This document shows, piece by piece, positions 38,778-47,668 of a stretch of 64,000 nucleotides of DNA; position 1 is the first letter of the stretch, and each line of letters starts with the position of its first letter. The notes under the pieces were generated by a model that worked only from the letters and a program-made list of their open reading frames with translations, was not told where the DNA came from and did not search any database. Origin of the DNA: VRUE01 sp963837735 (GTDB lineage Bacteria; Actinomycetota; Thermoleophilia; Solirubrobacterales; 70-9); assembly GCA_963837735.1 (NCBI GenBank), contig CAWIOM010000009.1, forward strand, positions 1 through 64,000, given 5' to 3'. The position numbers and the translations under genes were made by a program.

Positions 38778-38808
38778 GTGAATTTGACGGGAAATCGAAG
38801 AAATCCCC

Positions 38809-38836
38809 TTGCACGTGCTCGGGCCGCGGCTATACT
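38809..38836 (+). promoter_or_regulatory. Promoter of mihF
   Basis: TTGCAC (38809), 16-base spacer, TATACT (38831). The -10 ends nine bases before the mihF ATG and no Shine-Dalgarno exists, so the transcript is probably leaderless. The extended GGCTATACT recurs before rimP. Confidence 0.7.
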
Positions 38837-38845
38837 CGCCGCCCA

Positions 38846-39178
38846 ATGAGCGCCCCAGTGAAGACCTCCGCAGCGGCCCCCGAGAGGTCGCTGGACCAGA
38901 GGATGGACGCTCTCCGCCGTGCGAACGACATCCGCACCGCCCGGGCGAAGCTGAAGAAGGACCTGAAAGCGGGCAAGGCGAGCATCCACGCCCTGCTCCT
39001 CGACCCGCCCGAGTACGTGATGACCGCCAAGGTCTTCGACATGCTCCTCGCCGTCCCCAAGTACGGCCGGGTGAAGGCGAACAGGATCCTCAACCAGTGC
39101 CGGATCTCGCCCTCGAAGACGATCGGCGGCCTCTCCGAGCGCCAAAGAACAGAGCTCGTCAGTCTCCTCCGGCGCTAG
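38846..39178 (+). CDS. mihF: Actinobacterial integration host factor
   Basis: 110 residues, ending PKYGRVKANRILNQCRISPSKTIGGLSERQRTELVSLL in pieces typical of mIHF (VPKYGRVKAN and SPSKTIGGL). A helical nucleoid-associated, DNA-bending protein limited to Actinomycetota, unrelated in sequence to enterobacterial IHF. Gene order mihF-gmk-rpoZ is conserved in the phylum. Strong phylum marker for this window. Confidence 0.93.
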   Translation: MSAPVKTSAAAPERSLDQRMDALRRANDIRTARAKLKKDLKAGKASIHALLLDPPEYVMTAKVFDMLLAVPKYGRVKANRILNQCRISPSKTIGGLSERQRTELVSLLRR

Positions 39179-39217
39179 CTCCGCGCGCCGCCGCCTCGCC
39201 GGTCAGTATCCGTCGGA

Positions 39218-39796
39218 ATGGCAAAGGTATTCGTAATCACAGGTCCGTCCGGTGTCGGCAAGGGGACTTTGATCTCCGAGCTGATGCGGCGCGTTCCCAA
39301 CCTTGAACTGTCGATTTCGGCGACGACGCGGGAGCCGCGGGCGGGGGAGGAGGACGGGCGCGAGTACCACTTCCTCTCGAGCGAGGAGTTCGAAGCGCGG
39401 ATGGACGCCGACGACTTCCTCGAGTTCGCCACCTACAGCGGCAACCGCTACGGGACGCTGCGCTCCGAGGTCGAGCGCTGTCTCGGCAGCGGCAGGTCGG
39501 TGGTCCTCGAGATCGAGGTCCAGGGCGCCCAGCAGGTGCGGGCGGCGATGCCCGAGTCGGTCCAGATCTTCATCGCGCCGCCCGACCCGACTCACCTGCG
39601 CACCCGCCTCGAGGGGCGCGGCACCGACTCGGCCGACGCGATCGACACCCGCCTCGAGACGGCCGAACAGGAGCTCGCCGTCCAGGGCGACTTCAACCAC
39701 CGCGTCGTCAACGACGATCTCGGGCGCGCCGCGGCCGAGCTGGAGGGGATCGTGCGCGCCGAGGCCGGCATACCTCTAGACTCCGCTGCCGAATGA
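39218..39796 (+). CDS. gmk: Guanylate kinase
   Basis: 192 residues. P-loop GPSGVGKGTL (residues 8-17), SISATTREPRAGEEDGREYHFLS with the GMP-binding residues, and a helical LID. Phosphorylates GMP to GDP. Start is ATG 39218 with little leader; stop overlaps rpoZ by four bases. Confidence 0.95.
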   Translation: MAKVFVITGPSGVGKGTLISELMRRVPNLELSISATTREPRAGEEDGREYHFLSSEEFEARMDADDFLEFATYSGNRYGTLRSEVERCLGSGRSVVLEIEVQGAQQVRAAMPESVQIFIAPPDPTHLRTRLEGRGTDSADAIDTRLETAEQELAVQGDFNHRVVNDDLGRAAAELEGIVRAEAGIPLDSAAE

Positions 39797-40026
39797 TCAA
39801 ACCACGCGTTGACAAACTCCTCGTGCACGCCGACTCGCACTACGCCGCGGTCGTCGTCGCCGCGAAGCGGGCACGACAGATAAACAGCTACTTCCACAAC
39901 CTCGGTGAGGGCAGCTTCGGCGAGTACCCGCCGCCGATGGTCGAGATCGCCAACGACAGGAACTACCTGTCGGTCGCGCTCGAGGAGCTTGCCCAGGGCA
40001 AGCTCAAATACGAGTACCGCGCCTGA
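39793..40026 (+). CDS. rpoZ: RNA polymerase omega subunit
   Basis: 77 residues, MIKPRVDKLLVHADSHYAAV, AKRARQINSYFHN and NYLSVALEELAQGKLKYEY match actinobacterial omega. Assists beta-prime folding and assembly. Coupled to gmk. The 44 bases after it hold a GCGCCCG/CGGGCGC hairpin and the strong AGGAGG of the next gene. Confidence 0.93.
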   Translation: MIKPRVDKLLVHADSHYAAVVVAAKRARQINSYFHNLGEGSFGEYPPPMVEIANDRNYLSVALEELAQGKLKYEYRA

Positions 40027-40070
40027 GCGCCCGCGCCTGAACGGGCGCCCTGAATCCCAGGAGGAACCCG

Positions 40071-41315
40071 ATGGCCAGAATCCTGCTCGGCGTAAGTGGT
40101 GGGATCGCCGCCTACAAGGCGCTCGAGCTGGCGCGCCTCGGCACCGTCGCCGGGCACGGCGTCCGTGTGCTGATGACCGAGAGCGCGACGCGCTTCGTCG
40201 GCGCCGCGTCCTTCGAGGGGATCGTCGGCGCCCCCGTCCTGACCTCGGAGTTCGAGCGCGACCCGCTGCGCGGCTCCTTCCCCGGCGACCCGCGGCCCGA
40301 GCATGACCCGATCGGCCACCTCGAGCTGGCCGCCAACTGCGACGCCCTGATCGTCGCCCCGGCCTCGGCCAACACCCTGTCGAAGCTCGCCGCCGGCGCC
40401 GCCGACTCGATGCTCACCACCTCCTTCCTGGCCTGCGCGGCGCCGCGCCTGGTCGCGCCGGCGATGAACGACCGCATGTACGCGGACGCCGCCGTGCAGG
40501 CGAACCTCGAGACCCTGCGCGGGCGCGGCGTGACCGTGATCGAGCCGCAGGAGGGGAGGCTTGCCTCGCGGGGCGAGTTCGGCCGCGGCCGGCTCCCCGA
40601 CCCCGCCGAGCTGCTCGCCCTGCTCGAGGCCGTGCTGCCCGCCGGCGATCGCCCCTGGGACGGGCTGCGCGTGCTGGTCACGGCCGGCGGCACCCGCGAG
40701 CCGGTCGACGCGGTGCGCTTCCTCGGCAACCGCTCGAGCGGCCGCATGGGCTTCGCGCTCGCCGCCGCCGCCGCCCGCCGCGGGGCCGAGGTGACGCTGA
40801 TCGCCGCCAACGTCTCGCTTCCCGAGCCCGCCGGCGTGCGCCGCATCGACGTCGAGACCGCCGCCCAGCTCGCCGCCGCCGCCGCGGCCGAGTTCCCCGC
40901 CAGCCAGGTGCTGGCGATGGCCGCCGCCCCGGCCGACTTCCGCGCCGCCGAGGTGGCGCCGGGCAAGCTCAGCCGGCGCGACTCGCTGGAGCTGGCGCTG
41001 GAGCCGACCGAGGACATCCTCGCCGGCCTCGCGGCGACCCGGACGGGCGAGCAGACGATCGTCGGCTTTGCCGCCGAGCACGGCGAGGGCGGCGTCGAGC
41101 GCGCCCGCGCCAAGCTCGAGCGCAAGGGCGCCGACCTGATCGTCCTCAACGACGTCTCCGACCCGTCGATCGGCTTCGAGAGCGAGGAGAACGCCGTCAC
41201 CCTGATCGACGCGGCAGACGAGACCGTCGTCCCACAGGCGTCAAAGGACTCGATCGCCGACGCGATCCTCGACAGGGTCGACACCCTGAGAGCACGCACG
41301 AGCGGGCTATACTGA
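40071..41315 (+). CDS. coaBC: Bifunctional phosphopantothenoylcysteine decarboxylase/synthase
   Basis: 414 residues, strong SD AGGAGG. N-terminal CoaC flavodomain (LLGVSGGIAAYKALELARL, ASANTLSKLAAGAADSM, MNDRMY), C-terminal CoaB Rossmann domain from residue 195 (RVLVTAGGTREPVDAVRFLGNRSSGRMG, read as TAGGTREP and NRSSG). Two steps of coenzyme A synthesis. Ends at 41315, where a promoter-like TATACT and a terminator begin the next unit. Confidence 0.93.
   Translation: MARILLGVSGGIAAYKALELARLGTVAGHGVRVLMTESATRFVGAASFEGIVGAPVLTSEFERDPLRGSFPGDPRPEHDPIGHLELAANCDALIVAPASANTLSKLAAGAADSMLTTSFLACAAPRLVAPAMNDRMYADAAVQANLETLRGRGVTVIEPQEGRLASRGEFGRGRLPDPAELLALLEAVLPAGDRPWDGLRVLVTAGGTREPVDAVRFLGNRSSGRMGFALAAAAARRGAEVTLIAANVSLPEPAGVRRIDVETAAQLAAAAAAEFPASQVLAMAAAPADFRAAEVAPGKLSRRDSLELALEPTEDILAGLAATRTGEQTIVGFAAEHGEGGVERARAKLERKGADLIVLNDVSDPSIGFESEENAVTLIDAADETVVPQASKDSIADAILDRVDTLRARTSGLY
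41308..41313 (+). promoter_or_regulatory. -10 box within the coaBC stop region
   Basis: GGCTATACT at the last codons of coaBC, identical to the extended -10 of mihF. No good -35 at 16-18 bases. If used, transcription starts near 41320, upstream of the terminator at 41347, giving a short attenuable leader for rimP-nusA. Confidence 0.35.
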
Positions 41316-41346
41316 GCGCAAGCTTTTTCGACCCAGCAGTATCGAG

Positions 41347-41371
41347 AAGTGGGCCTGGCCCACTTTTTTTT
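41347..41371 (+). terminator. Intrinsic terminator upstream of rimP-nusA
   Basis: AAGTGGGCC (41347-41355) pairs with GGCCCACTT (41357-41365) over nine bases with a one-base apex (really a 3-5 base loop), followed by T to 41371. Clear rho-independent terminator, 15 bases before the rimP start. Confidence 0.85.
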
Positions 41372-41385
41372 CGCCCGGAACCCAT

Positions 41386-41643
41386 ATGAGAGACCTCCAA
41401 GAGGACATCCAGCAGCAGCTGTCCGAGCTCGACTCGGACCTCGATGTCGTGGCCGTCGAGCGCCCCGGCTCCGAGGCGCTGCGGATCTTCATCGACCACC
41501 CGGGCGGCGTCGACCTCGCGCTCTGCGAACGGGTCACCAAGCACCTCAACCACCTGCTCGCCGAATACTCGCTCGAGGTCTCCTCGCCGGGACCGAAGTA
41601 CAGCCGCGGCAGTCAATCCACCGAAGTCAAGGAGACCCCGTGA
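41386..41643 (+). CDS. rimP: Ribosome maturation factor RimP, N-terminal domain only
   Basis: 85 residues, about half the usual 150-180. It has the alpha/beta N-terminal domain (LDVVAVERPGSEALRIFIDH, ALCERVTKHLNHLLAEYSLEVSSPGP) but stops 18 residues after the SSPGP hinge; the SH3-like C-terminal domain is absent. It overlaps nusA by four bases (GTGA), leaving no room for the rest in any frame. Normally helps 30S maturation. Confidence 0.8.
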   Translation: MRDLQEDIQQQLSELDSDLDVVAVERPGSEALRIFIDHPGGVDLALCERVTKHLNHLLAEYSLEVSSPGPKYSRGSQSTEVKETP

Positions 41644-43391
41644 CCAAAGAGATCGTCGAGGCAGTCAAGGCGCTCGAGCAGGAGAAGGGAATCTCCTCGG
41701 ACAAGCTGATGGACGCGCTCGCCGACGCGCTCCTCTCCGCCTACAAGAAGACCCCCGGGGCCGCCAAATACGCGCGCGTCGACCTCGACCACGAGACCGG
41801 CGACTTCCTCGTCTTCGAACTGATCCTGCCGCCCGAGCTGGAGGAGAAACTGCTCGCCGAGGCCGCCGAGGCGCAGGAGGAGGAGGAGCGCGAAATCGAC
41901 CCGGAGACGGGCGAGCTGCGCGAGCCCGAGGACCCCGAGCTCGACCCCGAGATGATCGCCCCTTACGAGGACCAGATCAGCACCCGCGACGTCACCCCCG
42001 AAGACTTCGGCCGGATCGCCGCCCAGACCGCCAAGCAGGTGATCCTGCAGCGGATCCGCGAGGCGGAACGGATGATGATGTTCGACGAGTACCAGGACCG
42101 GGTCGGCGAGCTGATCACGGGGATCATCCAGCAGTCCGACAAGCGCTACACGCTGGTCCAGCTGCGCGAGCGGGTCGAGGCGCTGCTGCCCAAGTCCGAG
42201 CAGGTCTACAACGAGCGCTACGACCACGGGATGCGGGTCAAGGCGGTGATCACCGACGTCTCCGACTCGACCAAAGGGCCGGCGATCGTCGTCTCCCGCC
42301 GCAGCCCCGAGCTGATCAAGAGCCTCTTCGAAATGGAGGTTCCGGAGATCGCCGACAAGCTGGTCGAGATCGTCGGCGTCGCCCGCGAGCCCGGCTACCG
42401 CTCGAAGATCGCGGTCATCTCACACGCCGACGGCGTCGATCCGGTCGGCGCCTGCGTCGGCCCGCGCGGCTCGCGGGTGAGGATGGTCGTCTCCGAGCTG
42501 CGCGGCGAGAAGATCGACATCATCCCCCACAACGACGAGCCCGGCCGGTTCGTCGCCAAGGCGCTTTCGCCGGCCCGTGTGCGGGAGGTCATCGTCGACG
42601 ACGAGGAGCGCCAGGCGACGGTGATCGTGCCCGACGACCAGCTTTCGCTGGCGATCGGCCGCGACGGCCAGAACGCCCGCCTCGCCGCCCGCCTGACCGG
42701 CTGGCGCGTCGACATCAAATCCGAGACCGAGTTCGCCGCCGACGACGAGGAGATCGAGTACGCGGGCGAGGAGCAGGCCGACGGGCGCTGCCTCGCGGTC
42801 CTCTCCAACGGCCGCCGCTGCCCGAACGCGGCGATCGCCGACTCGACCTACTGCGGGCTGCCGACCCACCAGGCGCTGAGCCGCTTCGAGACGAACCAGA
42901 TCGCCGTCCTCGGGCCGGTCAACGAGGCCGAGGTTGCGATCCTCGCCGATTCCAGCGCCGACGAGGCCCAGGTCGGCGAGATCGTCGCCCGCGCCGAGGC
43001 CGAGTTCGAGGAGCCGGTCGACGAGCCGGAGGAAGAGACGGTCGAGGAAGTCGACGGCACCGACCCCGAGGCCGAGGCGCCGGACGCCGAGGCGCCGGAC
43101 GCCGAGGGCTCAGACCCCACTGCCGCGGGGCCTGACGCGGCCTCGGAGGGGCCTGCGGGCGGCGGCTCCGCCGCCGTTCTCGACCCCTCCGAGTCCACGC
43201 CACCCGCGGACGAGGCGTCCGAGGACGACGAGCAGGCTGAGGACGAGGCGTCTGAGGAGGACGAGCTCGCTGAGGAGGCGCTGGCGGAGGATGCCGCGAC
43301 CGAGTCCGACGAAGGCGTGAGGAGCCGCGACGAGCAGGTCGCCGAGGAGACGGCCGACGAGCCCGTCGCCGAGGAGGCTGAGCAGGCGTAG
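41640..43391 (+). CDS. nusA: Transcription factor NusA with C-terminal Zn-finger-like motif
   Basis: 583 residues from GTG 41640. N-terminal polymerase-binding domain, S1 domain (RVKAVITDVSDSTKGPAIVVSR), two KH domains (DPVGACVGPRGSRVRMVVSEL; LAIGRDGQNARLAARLTG). After KH2 comes CLAVLSNGRRCPNAAIADSTYCGLPTH (spacing C-x8-C-x8-C-x3-H by eye), a probable zinc knuckle, then about 110 acidic low-complexity residues. Controls pausing, termination and antitermination. Overlaps infB by one base. Confidence 0.93.
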   Translation: MTKEIVEAVKALEQEKGISSDKLMDALADALLSAYKKTPGAAKYARVDLDHETGDFLVFELILPPELEEKLLAEAAEAQEEEEREIDPETGELREPEDPELDPEMIAPYEDQISTRDVTPEDFGRIAAQTAKQVILQRIREAERMMMFDEYQDRVGELITGIIQQSDKRYTLVQLRERVEALLPKSEQVYNERYDHGMRVKAVITDVSDSTKGPAIVVSRRSPELIKSLFEMEVPEIADKLVEIVGVAREPGYRSKIAVISHADGVDPVGACVGPRGSRVRMVVSELRGEKIDIIPHNDEPGRFVAKALSPARVREVIVDDEERQATVIVPDDQLSLAIGRDGQNARLAARLTGWRVDIKSETEFAADDEEIEYAGEEQADGRCLAVLSNGRRCPNAAIADSTYCGLPTHQALSRFETNQIAVLGPVNEAEVAILADSSADEAQVGEIVARAEAEFEEPVDEPEEETVEEVDGTDPEAEAPDAEAPDAEGSDPTAAGPDAASEGPAGGGSAAVLDPSESTPPADEASEDDEQAEDEASEEDELAEEALAEDAATESDEGVRSRDEQVAEETADEPVAEEAEQA

Positions 43392-45625
43392 TGGCCAAGA
43401 AGCGCGTCCATGAGATCGCCAAAGCCCAGGGGCTGAGCAGCAAAGAGCTGCTGGCCGCGCTGAAGGCGGCCGGGGTCGAGGCGAAAGCCGCGGCCTCCAG
43501 CGTCGAGGAAGCCGACGCCCTGAAGGCGCTCTCCGCCGCCAAGGGCAACGGCGGCAAGGCGGCGACGAAAGCCGCCCCGAAAGCCGAGGCGCCGGCGAAG
43601 AAACCGACGAAGGCCGAGGCCGCGTTGAAGAACGCCGGCCCGCAGAAGAAACCGGCGAAACCCCCAGCGGCCAAAAAAGCGGCCAAACCGGCAGCCGGTG
43701 GCGGAGGCGGGGCGAAAAAACGCCGCGTCGTGATCGACTCGCAGGCCGCGCGCCGCGACCAGATGGGCGGCCCGCCGCCGCAGCGCCCGCCTCGCCGTCG
43801 CGGGGGCCGCCGCCGCCGCCCGCTGCTCGAGGAGCCGCCCCCCAAAGCCGAGGAGCCGCTCGAGCCGGAGGCGACCAAGGTCCAGTCGGGCGCCACCGTC
43901 CGCGAGGTCGCGGAACTGCTCGGCCTGGGCAGCGCCGAGGTGATCAAGAAACTGATGATGATGGGGGAGATGGCGACCCTCACCCAGACCCTCACCGACG
44001 ACTCGGTGAAGGCGATCGCCGACGAGTACGACCGCAAGATCGAAATCGTCACAGCCGCCGACGAGGAGCCCGAGGCGCCCGAGTACGACGACGCCGAGGA
44101 CAGCCTCGAGGACCGGCCGCCGGTGGTCACGATCATGGGCCACGTCGACCACGGCAAGACCTCGCTGCTGGACGCGATCCGAGAGACCGAGGTCGCCGCC
44201 GGAGAGGCCGGCGGGATCACCCAGCACATCGGCGCCTACCAGGTCCACCACGACGACAAGACGATCACCTTCCTCGACACCCCGGGCCACGCCGCCTTCA
44301 CGGCAATGCGCGCCCGCGGCGCCAAGGTCACCGACATCGCGGTCGTCGTCGTCGCCGCCGACGACGGCGTCATGCCGCAGACCAAAGAGGCGATCGACCA
44401 CGCCCGCGCCGCCGACGTCCCGATCCTGATCGCGGTCAACAAGATCGACAAGGAGGGGGCGCAGCCGGACAGGGTCCGAAACGAGCTCGCCGCCGACGGG
44501 CTGACGCCCGAGGACTGGGGCGGGGAGACCGTCTACTGCGACGTCTCGGCGAAGACCCACGAAGGCCTCGAGAACCTGCTCGACATGATCCTCCTGGTGA
44601 CCGAGCTCGAGGAGCTCGGCGCCAATCCCGACACCGAGGCCTCGGGCACCGTGATCGAGTCCCAGCTCGACCCGGGGCGCGGCCCCGTGGTCAGCATCCT
44701 GATCCAGCGCGGAACCCTCAAGGTCGGCGACGCGCTCGTCGCCGGGCCGGAGTGGGGCCGCGTGCGGGCGATGCACGACTTCATGGGCGACCGGGTCGAG
44801 AGCGCCGGGCCGGGGATGCCGGTCGAGGTGCTCGGCTTCGACGGCGTCGCCGACGCCGGCGAGTTCGTCCAGGTGGTCGAGAACGACCGCCGCGCCCGCC
44901 AGCTCGCCCAGGAACGCGCCAACCGCCTGAAGACCGAGGCGCTGGCCCGCCGCGGCGCCCGCAAGGTCAGTCTCGAGGAGGTCTTCTCGCGCGCCCAGGA
45001 GGGCGAGATCAAGGAGCTCAACATCGTCCTCAAGGCCGACGTCGCCGGCTCCCTGGAGGCGCTCCAGGACGAGATCGCGAAGGTCCCGCAGGAGCAGGTC
45101 GGGATCAACATCATCCACTCCCAGACGGGAGGCATCAACGAGTCCGACGTGATGCTCGCCTCGGCTTCCGACGCGATCATCATCGGCTTCAACGTGCGGC
45201 CGCTGGCCGACGCCCGCAAGGCCGCCGAGCGCGAGGGCGTCGACGTCCGCACCTACTCGGTCATCTACAAAATCACCGAAGACCTGCGCAACGCGATGGA
45301 GGGCATGCTCGAGTCCGTCGAGGTCGAGGAGACGCTCGGCGAGGCCGAAATCAAACAGACCTTCAAAGCCTCCAAGGTCGGCCGCATCGCCGGCTGCGTC
45401 GTCACCGACGGCAAGGTGGCGCGCGACGCCAGCGTCCGCCTGATCCGCGAGGGCACGGTGATCTGGGACGGCAAACTGGGCTCGCTGCGCAGGTTCAAAG
45501 ACAACGTGCAGGAAGTCGAGGAGGGCCAGGAGTGCGGGATCGTCCTCGAGGGCTACGCGGACGTCAAGGAGGAGGACGTCCTCGAGTTCTACCGGACCAA
45601 GCAGGTCGAGCAGACGCTGGACTAA
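43391..45625 (+). CDS. infB: Translation initiation factor IF-2
   Basis: 744 residues from GTG 43391. N-terminal IF2_N helix (KKRVHEIAKAQGLSSKELLAALK), a Lys/Ala/Pro-rich linker, a second IF2_N-like segment (TVREVAELLGLGSAEVIKKLM), G domain with GHVDHGKTSLLD, DTPGHAAF and NKIDKE, then domains II-IV ending LEFYRTKQVEQTLD. GTPase that places initiator tRNA on the 30S subunit. Confidence 0.95.
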   Translation: MAKKRVHEIAKAQGLSSKELLAALKAAGVEAKAAASSVEEADALKALSAAKGNGGKAATKAAPKAEAPAKKPTKAEAALKNAGPQKKPAKPPAAKKAAKPAAGGGGGAKKRRVVIDSQAARRDQMGGPPPQRPPRRRGGRRRRPLLEEPPPKAEEPLEPEATKVQSGATVREVAELLGLGSAEVIKKLMMMGEMATLTQTLTDDSVKAIADEYDRKIEIVTAADEEPEAPEYDDAEDSLEDRPPVVTIMGHVDHGKTSLLDAIRETEVAAGEAGGITQHIGAYQVHHDDKTITFLDTPGHAAFTAMRARGAKVTDIAVVVVAADDGVMPQTKEAIDHARAADVPILIAVNKIDKEGAQPDRVRNELAADGLTPEDWGGETVYCDVSAKTHEGLENLLDMILLVTELEELGANPDTEASGTVIESQLDPGRGPVVSILIQRGTLKVGDALVAGPEWGRVRAMHDFMGDRVESAGPGMPVEVLGFDGVADAGEFVQVVENDRRARQLAQERANRLKTEALARRGARKVSLEEVFSRAQEGEIKELNIVLKADVAGSLEALQDEIAKVPQEQVGINIIHSQTGGINESDVMLASASDAIIIGFNVRPLADARKAAEREGVDVRTYSVIYKITEDLRNAMEGMLESVEVEETLGEAEIKQTFKASKVGRIAGCVVTDGKVARDASVRLIREGTVIWDGKLGSLRRFKDNVQEVEEGQECGIVLEGYADVKEEDVLEFYRTKQVEQTLD

Positions 45626-45640
45626 GGGACAGCCACTAGG

Positions 45641-46003
45641 ATGACCACGCCTCGCATGCGACGCATCAACGAGGTGCTCCGGGAGGTGATCGGCGCGGCG
45701 ATCAGCACCGAGTTGAGAGACCCGCGCATCGGCTTCGTAACTGTGACTTCGGTTGAGACCAGCCCAGATATCCGCGCCGCCAAGGTGCACGTCAGCGTTC
45801 TCGGCGACGAGCAGCAGCGCCAGGCGACCCTCGAGGGGCTGCGCTCCTCGCAGGGCGCGATCCAGGCGAAGATCGCCGCCGAGACGCGGATGAAGCGGAC
45901 CCCGCAGCTGAGCTTCCACTACGACCCGACGGTCGAGACCGGGATGCGGATCTCCCAGTTGCTCGAGGACGAGGGCCCGGATCCCGCGGGGGAGGAGGCG
46001 TGA
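45641..46003 (+). CDS. rbfA: Ribosome-binding factor A
   Basis: 120 residues. RMRRINEVLREVIGAAISTELRDPRIGFVTVTSVETSPDIRAAKVHVSVLG (family signature RDPRIGFVTVT) and LSFHYDPTVETGMRIS near the end. KH-fold protein for late 16S maturation. Overlaps the next gene by four bases. Confidence 0.93.
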   Translation: MTTPRMRRINEVLREVIGAAISTELRDPRIGFVTVTSVETSPDIRAAKVHVSVLGDEQQRQATLEGLRSSQGAIQAKIAAETRMKRTPQLSFHYDPTVETGMRISQLLEDEGPDPAGEEA

Positions 46004-47005
46004 GCGAGATGGCCGGGGCGACGGCGACCGAGCTGGACCGGGTCGTCGCCGAGCTGCGCGACCGCGACCGCTTCATCCTCACCGCCCACGAGGGCCCGGA
46101 CGGCGACGCCCTCGGCTCGATGCTGGGGATGCACGACCTGCTCACGCAGGTCGGCAAGGACTCGGTGATGTTCATGGCGGCGAAAGAGTTCCCGCTGCCG
46201 ATCGAGTATCGCTTCCTGCCGCTCGAGGAGGTCTTCCACGAGCCGCCCGCCGACATGGCGGACCGGACGGTGATCTTCCTCGACTGCGGCAACATCGACC
46301 GGATGCCGGTCGACTTCCTCACCGAGGGCGGCAACTTCATCATCAACATCGACCACCACCACGACAACACCCGCTTCGGCGACGTCAATCTCGTCGACAC
46401 GGGCGCCTCGAGCACCGCCGAGATCGTCTACCGGCTCGGTCGCGAGATCGGCGGCCGGCTGACGCCCGAGATCGCCTCGGCGCTCTACGTCGGCCTCGTC
46501 ACCGACACCGGCAAGTTCATGTACGAGAACGTCAACGCCGACACCCACCGGATCGCCGCCGACCTGATCGAAGCCGGGGTCGACGTCGACGACACCTACC
46601 GGCGCCTCTACGAGCACGTCCCGCTGGCGAAGCTGCGCCTGATCGCCCGGGCGCTCGACGGGATCCAGCTGCTCTGCGACGGCCGCCTCGTCCTCGCCTA
46701 CGTCACCGCCGCCGATTACGAGGCGAGCGGCGCCGGGGAGGACATGACGGAGGGGATCATCGACCACCTGCGCTCGGTCGAGGGCGCCAAGGTCGCGGCC
46801 CTCGTCCGCGATCAGGGATCGCGGGGCCGCTCCGCCCGCAAGGTCAGCCTGCGCTCCAGCGAGGGCGACGTCGACGTCTCCGCGATCGCCCGCAGCCAGG
46901 GCGGCGGCGGGCACAAGCGCGCCGCCGGCTTCTCCACCGACGTCGAGCTCGAGGAGCTGATCACGGCTCCTCTGCGGCGAGGTCGGCGCTCAGCTCGACG
47001 GCTGA
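46000..47005 (+). CDS. nrnA: DHH-family oligoribonuclease/pAp phosphatase (NrnA), frameshift near the end
   Basis: About 335 residues. DHH domain with HEGPDGDALGSMLG, FLDCGN, NIDHHHDNTRFG and GLVTDTGKF, and the DHHA1 end GGGGHKRAAGF. Degrades short oligoribonucleotides and 3'-phosphoadenosine phosphate. The raw frame runs on into truB, but a one-base correction near 46970 gives LCGEVGAQLDG and a TGA at 47003-47005 that overlaps the truB ATG (TGATG), so the two genes are separate. Confidence 0.88.
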
Positions 47006-47655
47006 TGTCCCGGGCCGGAGAGGGCTCGCTGCTGCTCTGCGACAAGCCCGCCGGGATAACCTCGCACGACATGGTTGCGCGGGTCAGACGCGAGCGCGGG
47101 TGCAAGGCCGGCCACGCCGGCACCCTCGATCCCTTCGCAACCGGCCTGCTGCTCGTCGGGCTCGGGCGCGGGACCCGGGTGCAGCGCTTCCTCACCGGCC
47201 TGCCGAAGACCTACCTGGCGACGGCCCGGCTGGGCTGGCGCTCGAGCACCGGCGACCCCGACGGCGAGCTCACCGAGACCGGGCGCCTGCCCGAGTCGCT
47301 GGAGCTGCCGACCGGCACCGTGCGCCAGAAGCTGCCGATGACCTCGGCCGTCCGCGTCGGCGGCGAGCGCCTCTACAAGAAGGCGCATCGCGGCGAGGTC
47401 GTCGATACCCCCGAACGCGACGTCGAGGTCCACCGAGCCGAGCTGCTCGCCCACGAGGGCGAGAGCGCCCGCTATGAGGTCGAATGCTCGGCCGGCACCT
47501 ACATCCGCACGCTGCTCGAGACCCTCGGCGACGCCTACTGCGCCGAGCTGCGGCGCACGGCGATCGGCCCGTTCCGGGTCGAGGACGCGGGCGAGGAGAT
47601 CGGCCTCGAGCGGGTCGGCGAGCTCGTCCCCGCCGCCGGGGAGGCGCTGCGATAG
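47005..47655 (+). CDS. truB: tRNA pseudouridine(55) synthase TruB, short form
   Basis: 216 residues from ATG 47005. GLLLCDKPAGITSHDMV-like start (SLLLCDKPAGITSHDMV), catalytic Asp in HAGTLDPFATGLL, YLATARLGWRSSTGD, and CSAGTYIRTLLETLGD are all present. It stops after the catalytic domain; the C-terminal PUA-like domain found in most bacterial TruB (about 300 residues) is absent. Modifies U55 in the tRNA T loop. Confidence 0.9.
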   Translation: MSRAGEGSLLLCDKPAGITSHDMVARVRRERGCKAGHAGTLDPFATGLLLVGLGRGTRVQRFLTGLPKTYLATARLGWRSSTGDPDGELTETGRLPESLELPTGTVRQKLPMTSAVRVGGERLYKKAHRGEVVDTPERDVEVHRAELLAHEGESARYEVECSAGTYIRTLLETLGDAYCAELRRTAIGPFRVEDAGEEIGLERVGELVPAAGEALR

Positions 47656-47668
47656 TGGGCGGCTGCCG

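Noticed and set aside
46000..47655. In-frame fusion of NrnA and TruB as a 551-residue protein
   Set aside because: A one-base correction near 46970 gives the normal NrnA end and a TGA overlapping the truB ATG (TGATG); the fusion is an indel artefact.
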